The notes beneath the pieces are model-generated. The model did no database searches and was not told the origin of the DNA. It worked only from the letters and a program-made list of their open reading frames with translations. From contig DKKJ01000105.1 in the NCBI GenBank assembly GCA_002455175.1, forward strand, positions 9,943 to 16,450: 6,508 nt of DNA, given 5' to 3'. The first letter of the stretch is position 1. Every line of letters starts with the position of its first letter. Positions 1 to 6,508 of this stretch are shown here, one piece after another. This DNA is from Opitutaceae bacterium UBA6669 (lineage in GTDB: Bacteria > Verrucomicrobiota > Verrucomicrobiia > Opitutales > Opitutaceae). The translations under genes and the position numbers were made by a program.

Positions 1-2156
1 CCAGCCTCAACATGGCAGTCCTTTATAATCCCGACTACCGGCCTGCCGTTGTCATGCTCGCAGAGATGAATCTGCGCCGGGGCAACATTGCGGAGGCCGT
101 GGGTGCTTTGCGGGTTTTTCTGGTGAAGCAGCCGACGGCTGTGGACGCCTTGAGTATGCTTGCCGAAGGCTATCGCTTACAGGGTGAGTGGACATTAGCG
201 ACTGAGACCCTCCAACGAATCGAGTCACTCGCCCCGGGCTTGGAAGACACCGCGTTAAGGAGGGCTGTCTTACTCGCCGAGCAGCAAAAGTTCGAGGAGG
301 CAAAAACGGTGCTTCAAGAGGTCCTAGACCGCGCTCCTTCGTTTGTCCCGGCGCTGGAAAAATTGGTTGAGATCGAAGACGCCATGGGGGGCAGTTCTGC
401 TATCGCCGAGGCTAGAGTCAAACGAGCCCTGAGGCTGGCGGAAAACAATGTGCGTCTACAGGTTATTATGGCAAAGATTCTTCTGAGAGCGAGCCGCAAC
501 GAGGCTGCTCGGGAGCATCTCGACCGAGCGCTGGCCCTCGAGCCAAACGATCATGTAGCGCACGTGTTGTTAGTGAAGGTTTTACTGGATGCCAAAGATT
601 ATGCCGGAGCGCTGAAGCACTTACAGGACGTAGTCCGTCTCAGTCCGAGAGATAGTAGTGCGTGGTTTCTTCTCGCCGGTCTGCAGCAGCAGGAGAAAAA
701 TTATGCTGCGGCGAAGGACGCCTATGAAAAGGTACTCGAGTTGAATCCTAACTATGTGCCGGCCTTGAACAGCCTGGCTTTACTCTATGCCGACTTCCTA
801 AACCAGAAAGAACGGGCTTACGCTTTAGCGCGACAAGCTCTGGAGCTGGCTCCGGGCGATGGTAAAGTAGCTGATACCTTTGGACGTATCCTCCAATACC
901 GCGGTGAATATCGTTCCGCGATCGCTCCGCTCAAAGAAGCGAGTACTCGCATTCCCGATTCTCCGGAGATTCGTTACCATCTCGCGATCAATGCCTATAT
1001 GTTGGGCGACGAGGCGGCGGCACGCGAGCTTCTCACGGAAGCGTTTCGCCTTTCTCCTGATTTCCCAGGAGCTCTGGATGCTCGATCAAAATTGCGTATC
1101 CTAAACTTAAGCACGACTAAGGAAAATTTAGCTTCAGCCGAAACAGTCCTGAAGGATTATCTTCGGGCAGAACCCAAGGACCCGGTCGCGTTACGGAAGC
1201 AGGCGCTGTTTCTGGAAACCGAAGGTAAACTATCGCGAGCGGTGGAGGTGTTGCAACGTGCGCAGGAGATGAACCCACAGAATGCCTCCCTGCAATTCAC
1301 TTTGGCTAGGATGGTTTATGCAAGTGGCCGCTCAGAAGAAGCACTGCGAGTGGGGTGGGCGGCGCGACGTATGGCTCCGGATGACCTCGATGGCGCTTGG
1401 ATTTTAGCCGATCTCACCTGGGCGACACGTGACTTCACGTCGGCTTTCAATTTGTATTCGGAAGTTGCGCGTAAGCGTGACGGTGAGGCGCGGATTTGGT
1501 TTTCGTTGAGCGAGGCAGCCATTGCAGTGGGGCGATTAGACGAGGGCGAACGCGCGCTCATAAGGGCGCTGGAGCTCAACCCCAACTCGACCGCGCAGGC
1601 CCGAATTCCCTTTATCCGCGCTAGCCGTGATCCCGCGTTGGCTCCTCCCCTGGTGGCGACGGCGAGAAACAAACTGGAGGCAGGCGAGAAGGATGTCTTG
1701 GCAGCGTATGTGCTCGCGCTGGTAGCGACGGACTTCAAAGAGGCCGAGGCTCGGCTCAACCAATGCCTCCTTTGGGCTCCGGAATTCGCTCCGGCCAAGC
1801 GAGAATTCGCTTTGCGCGCTTCTGTGCAAGGACGTGGATACGACCAGCGGATCATTGATCTGGGCACGCAGGCTCGCGAGATGTACCGCAATGACCCGGC
1901 AATGGAGAAGGCCATCGCGGTCGCCGTGTACCGCCAGGGCGATTACGCTCGGGTAGTGACTTTACTGGAAGGCGTCAGGACCGCACTGCAAGCGGATCCC
2001 GAGTACCACTTTTATCTGGGAATGGCTTACCGGGCCATCGGGCGTAAGGGACAAGCTCTCGACTCTTTAAACCAGGCTCTCGCGCTGGAATTGACGGGTC
2101 CTTTTGCAGCCGAAGTTCGAACCGCCATTTCCTCGCTCGCCTCGGGGACTCGATGA
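1..2156 (+). CDS. Large TPR-repeat protein, PrsT-like (5' end outside window)
   Basis: This is the C-terminal part of a long tetratricopeptide-repeat protein. The reading frame is open from base 3, and the first ATG, at 12, has no ribosome binding site. That ATG lies inside a TPR helix (SLN-M-AVLYNPDYRPA) which aligns with residues 354 onward of the complete paralogue at 3282-6470, so about 350 N-terminal residues are missing and the whole protein should be near 1070 residues. Counting the ATG at 12 as residue 1, four textbook 34-35-residue TPRs run from 215 to 351, with the usual W-LG-Y-A-P pattern; degenerate repeats fill the rest to the end at 714. TPR arrays bind proteins; in PEP-CTERM loci such proteins (PrsT) accompany exosortase and exopolysaccharide genes. 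A lipoprotein signal is expected upstream by analogy but is not visible. One oddity is DTFGR at 288-292 where the paralogue has DTLGW. The TPR fold is certain; the specific role is inferred. Confidence 0.93.
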   Translation, partial: SLNMAVLYNPDYRPAVVMLAEMNLRRGNIAEAVGALRVFLVKQPTAVDALSMLAEGYRLQGEWTLATETLQRIESLAPGLEDTALRRAVLLAEQQKFEEAKTVLQEVLDRAPSFVPALEKLVEIEDAMGGSSAIAEARVKRALRLAENNVRLQVIMAKILLRASRNEAAREHLDRALALEPNDHVAHVLLVKVLLDAKDYAGALKHLQDVVRLSPRDSSAWFLLAGLQQQEKNYAAAKDAYEKVLELNPNYVPALNSLALLYADFLNQKERAYALARQALELAPGDGKVADTFGRILQYRGEYRSAIAPLKEASTRIPDSPEIRYHLAINAYMLGDEAAARELLTEAFRLSPDFPGALDARSKLRILNLSTTKENLASAETVLKDYLRAEPKDPVALRKQALFLETEGKLSRAVEVLQRAQEMNPQNASLQFTLARMVYASGRSEEALRVGWAARRMAPDDLDGAWILADLTWATRDFTSAFNLYSEVARKRDGEARIWFSLSEAAIAVGRLDEGERALIRALELNPNSTAQARIPFIRASRDPALAPPLVATARNKLEAGEKDVLAAYVLALVATDFKEAEARLNQCLLWAPEFAPAKREFALRASVQGRGYDQRIIDLGTQAREMYRNDPAMEKAIAVAVYRQGDYARVVTLLEGVRTALQADPEYHFYLGMAYRAIGRKGQALDSLNQALALELTGPFAAEVRTAISSLASGTR

Positions 2157-2300
2157 GTAACGAGCGTTTCCCCTACGTAGATTCAGATTATTGCGATCGG
2201 GTTACTACGTAGTCATTGGAAATCGACTTCATCTACACCTACAGCGAGAGTTTTCTCCTACCACGGCTCTCTATTCGATGTCGCTCAAGGCATCCGGGGG
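2157..2300. other. Intergenic gap before the exosortase gene
   Basis: This 144-base stretch separates the TPR gene from the exosortase gene. It contains a repeated palindrome (separate entry) and a 19-codon reading frame whose ATG overlaps the upstream TGA stop (ATGA at 2153-2156). The exosortase frame is open back to a TAG at 2178 but offers no ATG, GTG or TTG start before 2301. I found no good sigma-70 promoter: TTGCGA at 2191-2196 has no acceptable -10 hexamer at 16-18 bases. No strong terminator was seen, so read-through from the upstream gene is possible. The gap is long enough to hold a promoter for the exosortase. Confidence 0.5.
2173..2212. promoter_or_regulatory. Paired CTACGTAG palindromes, possible operator
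   Basis: The perfect 8-base palindrome CTACGTAG occurs at 2173-2180 and again at 2205-2212. The centres are 32 bases apart, close to three helical turns, so two dimers of a DNA-binding protein would sit on the same face. The location, just upstream of the exosortase gene, suits a regulator site. The two copies could also pair with each other as an 8-bp hairpin stem in RNA, but no U-tract follows. The repeats are seen directly; the regulatory role is inferred and no regulator is recognised. Confidence 0.35.
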
Positions 2301-3233
2301 GTGTCCGCAGCCGTAGGTGAAGCAGACACGCGTCGTTGCATGCAAACCTCAACTCGACTTTCCCCTGAATCCCGACTCGGGATCACTGACCTACGTTCTC
2401 AGTTGCGGCTACTCGCGTTGTTGAGCCTAGGCATCACTCTCGTTTTAGGCCCCTGGCTCTGGGGGTTTATACGTTTTTGCTTATCGAATGACTTGTATTC
2501 GCACGTGGTCCTAATGCCGGTGGTGACGGCGTATCTGGTCTGGCAACTCAATCTCAATTCGGTAGAGACGGGTCGGCCTGTTCGAATCTGGATGGCGCTT
2601 CCGTTGGCATTGGCGCTGTTGGGAATGGGATTCTGGCTTTGGGGAAATCTCGGGCCGATGGAAGACCGCATGGCCGCCTTCGCTCTGATGTATGTGGGGT
2701 TAATCTGGACGGCGCTTTTGGGAAGCGTGGGGACTGCACTCCTCAAGTGGGTGGCCTTTCCGTTTGCGCTCCTTGTCTTTATGATCCCCTTTCCGGTCGC
2801 GGTGGAGAATGGTATTGAATACCTTCTTCAACATGGCTCGGCGGAATGCGCCTACTGGATGTTCAAGCTGTCGGGAATGACGCTCTTCCGGGATAACTTA
2901 ATCTTCCACTTGCCAGGTATTAGCATGGAGGTCGCTCCACAATGCAGCGGAATTCGCTCCACGCTGGTGCTCTTTATTACCAGTTTGGTTGGGGGCTACT
3001 TATTCCTTCGTCGACCGCGGAATCGAATCATCCTGGCTTTAGCGGTGATTCCACTCGCGTTGCTCCGTAATGGATTTCGGGTGTTCGTTTTAGGTGAACT
3101 CTGTGTCCGGGTGGACCGAAATATGATCAATAGTTGGGTCCACCATCAGGGAGGTCCCATCTTTTTCGCTCTTTCGTTGATTCCGTTTTCTTTGATCGTC
3201 TGGTTACTGATGCGTTCTGAAAAGCGCGCCTAG
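2301..3233 (+). CDS. xrt: Exosortase (PEP-CTERM-type membrane transpeptidase)
   Basis: This is an exosortase/archaeosortase-family integral membrane cysteine protease-transpeptidase. It cuts proteins with a C-terminal sorting tail (short motif, membrane helix, basic end) at the inner membrane so that they can be exported or anchored. Numbered from the GTG at 2301, it has about eight hydrophobic segments (near 37-57, 69-83, 97-115, 124-142, 149-166, 218-238, 243-262 and 287-305). The catalytic set is complete: Cys215 in APQCSGIRS, Arg260 in RNGFR, His281 in HHQGGP. Supporting family motifs are D64-x-x-S-H near the N terminus and the P-x-P at 163-165. At 310 residues it has the length of a stand-alone exosortase, with no fused EpsI domain. 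The start is uncertain: GTG 2301 abuts a GGGGG run, too close for a normal ribosome site, and ATG 2340 (residue 14) also lacks a clear one; both leave the first membrane segment intact. The subtype, and therefore the tail motif recognised, cannot be fixed here. It lies between two paralogous TPR genes. Confidence 0.94.
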   Translation: MSAAVGEADTRRCMQTSTRLSPESRLGITDLRSQLRLLALLSLGITLVLGPWLWGFIRFCLSNDLYSHVVLMPVVTAYLVWQLNLNSVETGRPVRIWMALPLALALLGMGFWLWGNLGPMEDRMAAFALMYVGLIWTALLGSVGTALLKWVAFPFALLVFMIPFPVAVENGIEYLLQHGSAECAYWMFKLSGMTLFRDNLIFHLPGISMEVAPQCSGIRSTLVLFITSLVGGYLFLRRPRNRIILALAVIPLALLRNGFRVFVLGELCVRVDRNMINSWVHHQGGPIFFALSLIPFSLIVWLLMRSEKRA

Positions 3234-3281
3234 TTCATTAAGCTTTCTGCGCCCCAGAGTTTTATTCCATCCCTTCCTTTT
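3234..3281. other. Short pyrimidine-rich leader before the TPR lipoprotein gene
   Basis: Only 48 bases separate the exosortase stop from the ATG at 3282, so co-transcription is likely. The 20 or so bases before the ATG are almost entirely pyrimidine, with no purine-rich Shine-Dalgarno match. Initiation may depend on an unstructured leader or on translation of the upstream gene. No terminator is evident; the only local stem (3220-3225 with 3242-3246) is short and AT-rich. Confidence 0.5.
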
Positions 3282-3341
3282 ATGTTCAGGCCCTACCTCA
3301 CTGCTGGTTTGCTTTCTGCCACCTTATTTCTGGGGGGATGC
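3282..3341 (+). other. Lipoprotein signal peptide with lipobox
   Basis: The first 20 codons encode a short n-region with Arg3, a hydrophobic stretch (LTAGLLSATLFL) and the lipobox Leu-Gly-Gly-Cys, with the lipidated Cys20 at 3339-3341. Signal peptidase II would cut between Gly19 and Cys20. Ser21 and Asn22 follow; there is no Asp at +2, so the Lol rule known from enterobacteria predicts the outer membrane. Confidence 0.88.
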
Positions 3342-6300
3342 TCCAACGAATCAAAAATTGCAGACCACCTCAAGAAGGGCGGGGAGTTCTATGCGGGGCA
3401 GAAGTATGATCGTGCCGAGATCGAGTTTTTGAATGTTCTGCAGCTGGACTCACGTTCGGCCGAGGCGATTGCGCAACTGGGAGCCATTTACTTCGAGCAA
3501 GGACGTTATGGCCGGGCTATGCCCTATATTTTCCGGGCCAAGGAGCTGAATCCTAATAATGTCGATAATCGGCTCCGTCTTGCTGCCTTGTACCTTTCGA
3601 TTGGTAATATTGATGAAGGACGAGGGGAGGCCGAATTTGTTTTGTCGAAGCGGCCTGGCGATACAGAGGCTCCTCTTCTTTTGGCTGAAACGGTGATTTC
3701 CCCTGAATCACTGGCGCAGGTTGCTCAGATTTTTGCCCAAGTGCCAGGAGAGGCCGCAGCTCGGGCTCCCATGCTGGTTGCCCGCGGTGTGCTTTCGCTA
3801 CGGGAAGGGAAGGTCGATCCGGCTATCGGTCTATTTCAGCAAGCGTTGGCGGCCGACTCAAATTTTGCACCGGCGCATTTCAGTTTGGGCATGGTGTTCG
3901 CGGCGCGAAATGAGGTGGAAAAGGCAGTCAGTTCTCTGCAACGCGCTGCCGACATCTCTGGTCCTCGGTCACCGCGTACGGTGCAATTCGCGCTTTTCAA
4001 GTTGCGGATGGCGGATGTCGAGGGCGCGAAGAAAATCCTGGAAGAAGCTAACCGCAAGGCGCCGGATTACGTTCCCGTTATCCTCCGTTTGAGCGAAATC
4101 GCGATTTCCCAAAAGCAGCTAGAGAATGCAGAGAAGCTGCTCAAGGGGGTGTTGGCGTTGGATCCAAACCATTCAGAGGCCTTGGTCATGAGCAGCCGGC
4201 TAGCCTTGATCAAAGGTGATTACCCACGAGCGAAGGCTCAGGCTGAATCGTTGTTGAAGATGTACCCCAAATCGCCTGAAGCCCATTTCGAATTGGCTCG
4301 GGCGCAGGCGGCGGGGGGAGATGATAACGCCGCTATCATCAGCCTAAATCAGGCCTTGGTGATTAGCCCGGAATTCCGAGAAGCCCAACTTCTTTTGGCC
4401 ACCGTTAATCTTCGCCTGGGCAATGCAGGGGTGGTGGCCACTTCGCTGAAGGGGTTCATTCAAAAATATCCCACCATCTTTGAAGGGTATTCAATTTTGG
4501 GTGACGCTTTGAGGGTGCAGCGTGATTTCAATGCGGCTCTGGCGCTCTACAACGAAATCGAAAAACGGTTTCCTGGGCGCGAGCAGACATCGCTCTACCG
4601 AGGGATGATTTTGAAAGAATTGGGTAAGCCGGCCGAAGCACGCGCTGCCTTTGAACAAGCTCTCTCGCGAAATCCCAATTCGACTGCCGCAATCGATCAG
4701 TTAGTGGATCTGGATATTGAGGCGAAGAATTTTACTGGAGCTCAACGGCGGTTGGACGCGATCCTGATTGCTCGTCCTGACGTCCCCGAGCTTCACGTTG
4801 CCCGGGCACGCCTGTACATGGTTCAGGGTGATACGGCGAAGATGGAAGCCAGTTTACGCGATGCGCTGAAAATCAACCCTGATTTGACGCAGCCGTACAT
4901 GCTGTTGGCACGGATTTACATCGAGTCGGGTCAGTCGGCGAAGGCGCTGGAGAGTCTCAAAGCGGTCGTGACTAGAAATGCTCGTGACTCTGGTGCATGG
5001 TTCATGCTGGGCAGTCTGTACGAAGAAGCAAAGGACTACGACCAAGCCAAAACGGCCTACCAAAAGAGCCTCGAGGCCGCGCCGCAGTTTGTCCCTGCGC
5101 TGAACAATCTCGCACATCTTTACTCCGCGCGTTTGGGCGAGCATGACCGCGCGTTGGAATTGGCGCGCAAGGCAAAAGAGCACGCTCCCACCGATCCTAA
5201 TGTCAGTGATACCCTGGGCTGGATTTTGTATCAGAAGGGTGAGTACAGCACCGCGTTGGTCCAGCTCCGGGACAGTGCCAGTAAACTTCGGACCAATGCG
5301 GAGGTGAATTACCATCTCGGTATGGCCCACTACATGTTGGGAGATATAACTGAGGCGCAGACGGCTTTGGAGGCTGCCGTGGCTGCGGAGGGATCTACTA
5401 CGTTTGCTGTCGATGCTCGCCAGCGCCTCGCGAACTTGAAGGCGGATGTCACTCAGGGCGGTACAGCAATGGTGGCTCAGCTAGAACAGCAACTGAAAGC
5501 GGGCGCGGTGGATCCGATCATTAGCGCCAAGTTAGCGGCCCACTATGAGCGGGCAGGGGATCTTGATCGGGCGATTGATCTGCAGGAAAAGGTCATTCAG
5601 GCGCTTCCAGGGAGCGGACCTGCCTATTTTCGGCTGGCTCGGTTGCTCGATCTGAAGGGCGATAAGAAAAAGGCCTTGGAGTTGGCGCGTACCGGACGAC
5701 GACTGTCAGCGGAGTCGACAGAAGGCGCGCTTTTGCTGGGGAAGCTTTCCTTGGGGGCGGGGGATTCTCAGCAGGCATATAATTTGTTGGCGGAAGTGGC
5801 TCGTAAGCAGCCGACGAACGCCGACGCATTCCGTGAATTAAGTCTGGCTTCACTCGCGACCGCGCGCTCGCAGGAAGCGCTTTCTGCGCTGCAAACCGCG
5901 GTTCGTCTGGAAAAAAGTGCGGACGACGTAGAGCGCTTGGCGCTCGTGGAAGCGGTCGATTCCGTGGAACGTTCTCGTACGGTGCGTCAGAAAGCGGAGG
6001 CGCGTCTCAGCCGTTTGCCAAATGACACGCTGGCTCTGCTGGTCATGGCGCGAGCGAGCGTGGATAGTAACGCTGCAAAGGCTTCTTTGGAAAAGATCCT
6101 GGCCCAGCATCCGGACTTTGTGCCGGCACGTCGGGATCTGGCCGTGTTGCTCGTGGAGCAAGGTGGGGACGATCGACGCGCCTTGGAGGTGGGTGGACCC
6201 GTGCGTGATCAGCTGCGCCAAGATGCGGTCCTCGGCAAGTCCTTGGGCGTAGCGGCTTATCGTACGGGAGATTTCAAACGCGCCTCGGCTCTGTTGGACG

Positions 6301-6470
6301 CGGTGAAGGGGAATTTCGCCTCTGATGCGCTGCTTCATTTTTACCTGGGAATGTCTCAGAAGGCTGCAGGCCAAGCGGCTCCAGCGAGGAGATCCCTCGA
6401 AAAAGCCATTGAGCTCGGATTGCAGTCTCCACAGCTGGAGCAGGCGAAAACAGCTATGGGTGGGAGTTAG
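3282..6470 (+). CDS. Large TPR-repeat lipoprotein, PrsT-like
   Basis: This is a complete 1062-residue exported TPR lipoprotein. Residues 1-20 form a lipoprotein signal peptide (Arg3, hydrophobic core, lipobox LGGC, lipidated Cys20). Ser at +2 predicts outer-membrane sorting by the usual Lol rule. The rest is wall-to-wall TPR: clear repeats begin near residue 26, the best block is 568-686 with signature motifs AWFMLG, VPALNNLA, DTLGW (643-647) and YHLGMAHYMLGD, and degenerate repeats continue to a final HFYLGM repeat near 1019. Architecture and motif style match PrsT, the TPR lipoprotein of PEP-CTERM/exosortase loci, though it is somewhat longer than the roughly 900 residues I associate with that family. 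It follows the exosortase by 48 bases and is a full-length paralogue of the TPR gene on the other side. The ATG at 3282 is supported because the signal peptide begins there. A scaffold role in export or exopolysaccharide assembly is inferred; TPR content alone does not identify a partner. Confidence 0.95.
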   Translation: MFRPYLTAGLLSATLFLGGCSNESKIADHLKKGGEFYAGQKYDRAEIEFLNVLQLDSRSAEAIAQLGAIYFEQGRYGRAMPYIFRAKELNPNNVDNRLRLAALYLSIGNIDEGRGEAEFVLSKRPGDTEAPLLLAETVISPESLAQVAQIFAQVPGEAAARAPMLVARGVLSLREGKVDPAIGLFQQALAADSNFAPAHFSLGMVFAARNEVEKAVSSLQRAADISGPRSPRTVQFALFKLRMADVEGAKKILEEANRKAPDYVPVILRLSEIAISQKQLENAEKLLKGVLALDPNHSEALVMSSRLALIKGDYPRAKAQAESLLKMYPKSPEAHFELARAQAAGGDDNAAIISLNQALVISPEFREAQLLLATVNLRLGNAGVVATSLKGFIQKYPTIFEGYSILGDALRVQRDFNAALALYNEIEKRFPGREQTSLYRGMILKELGKPAEARAAFEQALSRNPNSTAAIDQLVDLDIEAKNFTGAQRRLDAILIARPDVPELHVARARLYMVQGDTAKMEASLRDALKINPDLTQPYMLLARIYIESGQSAKALESLKAVVTRNARDSGAWFMLGSLYEEAKDYDQAKTAYQKSLEAAPQFVPALNNLAHLYSARLGEHDRALELARKAKEHAPTDPNVSDTLGWILYQKGEYSTALVQLRDSASKLRTNAEVNYHLGMAHYMLGDITEAQTALEAAVAAEGSTTFAVDARQRLANLKADVTQGGTAMVAQLEQQLKAGAVDPIISAKLAAHYERAGDLDRAIDLQEKVIQALPGSGPAYFRLARLLDLKGDKKKALELARTGRRLSAESTEGALLLGKLSLGAGDSQQAYNLLAEVARKQPTNADAFRELSLASLATARSQEALSALQTAVRLEKSADDVERLALVEAVDSVERSRTVRQKAEARLSRLPNDTLALLVMARASVDSNAAKASLEKILAQHPDFVPARRDLAVLLVEQGGDDRRALEVGGPVRDQLRQDAVLGKSLGVAAYRTGDFKRASALLDAVKGNFASDALLHFYLGMSQKAAGQAAPARRSLEKAIELGLQSPQLEQAKTAMGGS

Positions 6471-6478
6471 GGGAAAGG

Positions 6479-6506
6479 CTGAAATCTGAAAACTGAAAGC
6501 TGAAAT
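6479..6506. repeat. Tandem heptamer repeat (CTGAAAN)x4
   Basis: Nine bases after the TPR lipoprotein stop, four uninterrupted 7-base units follow one another: CTGAAAT, CTGAAAA, CTGAAAG, CTGAAAT. Six positions are invariant and the seventh varies. On the other strand it reads as NTTTCAG units. The tract reaches within two bases of the window end and may continue. It is intergenic, cannot encode an open frame easily in the TGA-containing phase, and resembles the short heptameric tandem repeats found between genes in some bacterial genomes. Its function is unknown. Confidence 0.85.
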
Positions 6507-6508
6507 AA

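Noticed and set aside
1316..1915. 199-codon open frame on the minus strand
   Set aside because: It lies wholly opposite the TPR coding frame, has low-complexity Ser/Ala/Arg-rich composition typical of antisense shadow, and has no recognised domain.
2134..2166. Inverted repeat CGCTCG/CGAGCG around the first TPR stop codon
   Set aside because: A 6-bp stem with a loop of about 21 bases and only a short T run is too weak for an intrinsic terminator.
2191..2219. TTGCGA as a -35 promoter box
   Set aside because: No TATAAT-like hexamer sits 16-18 bases downstream.
3220..3246. Possible terminator stem after the exosortase stop
   Set aside because: The pairing is only five AT-rich base pairs, with a long loop and no proper T-tract.
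4854..5330. 158-codon open frame on the minus strand
   Set aside because: It overlaps the most conserved TPR block on the other strand; the plus frame explains the conservation.
5850..6374. 174-codon open frame on the minus strand
   Set aside because: It is opposite the well-supported TPR lipoprotein frame, and its His/Arg/Gln-rich translation resembles no family.
6479..6506. Heptamer tract as a CRISPR array
   Set aside because: The units are 7 bases with no spacers, so it is a simple tandem repeat.

Overview
The window looks like a piece of an exosortase locus from a Gram-negative bacterium. It holds three genes on the + strand: a 5'-truncated giant TPR protein, an exosortase (membrane transpeptidase for PEP-CTERM-type sorting tails), and a second giant TPR protein with a lipoprotein signal peptide. 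The exosortase motif style (APQCSGIRS, RNGFR, HHQGGP) and its pairing with PrsT-like TPR proteins point to Verrucomicrobia, or less likely Acidobacteria. This assignment comes from remembered family patterns, not from a search.

Layout. Bases 1-2156 are the last roughly two thirds of TPR gene A; its true start lies upstream of the window. Bases 2157-2300 are a 144-base gap holding two copies of the 8-base palindrome CTACGTAG spaced 32 bases centre to centre. Bases 2301-3233 (or 2340-3233) encode the exosortase, with all three expected catalytic residues. A 48-base pyrimidine-rich gap follows, then TPR gene B at 3282-6470, complete at 1062 residues, with lipobox LGGC. After its stop comes a tract of four tandem CTGAAAN heptamers running to the window edge. 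No RNA gene, insertion sequence, CRISPR array or convincing terminator was seen.

How the genes fit together. Proteins A and B align end to end with only a few residues of net gap (offset between A and B numbering stays 353-356), so they are paralogues flanking the exosortase. The best block is about 48% identical by hand count, so the duplication is not recent. The reasonable inference is one exosortase export/anchoring module: the exosortase cuts sorting tails in the inner membrane, and the TPR lipoprotein (probably outer-membrane, periplasm-facing) acts as a scaffold for export or for the associated exopolysaccharide, as suggested for PrsT in PEP-CTERM/EPS loci. No sorting-tail substrate, EpsI-type partner or polysaccharide gene is inside the window.
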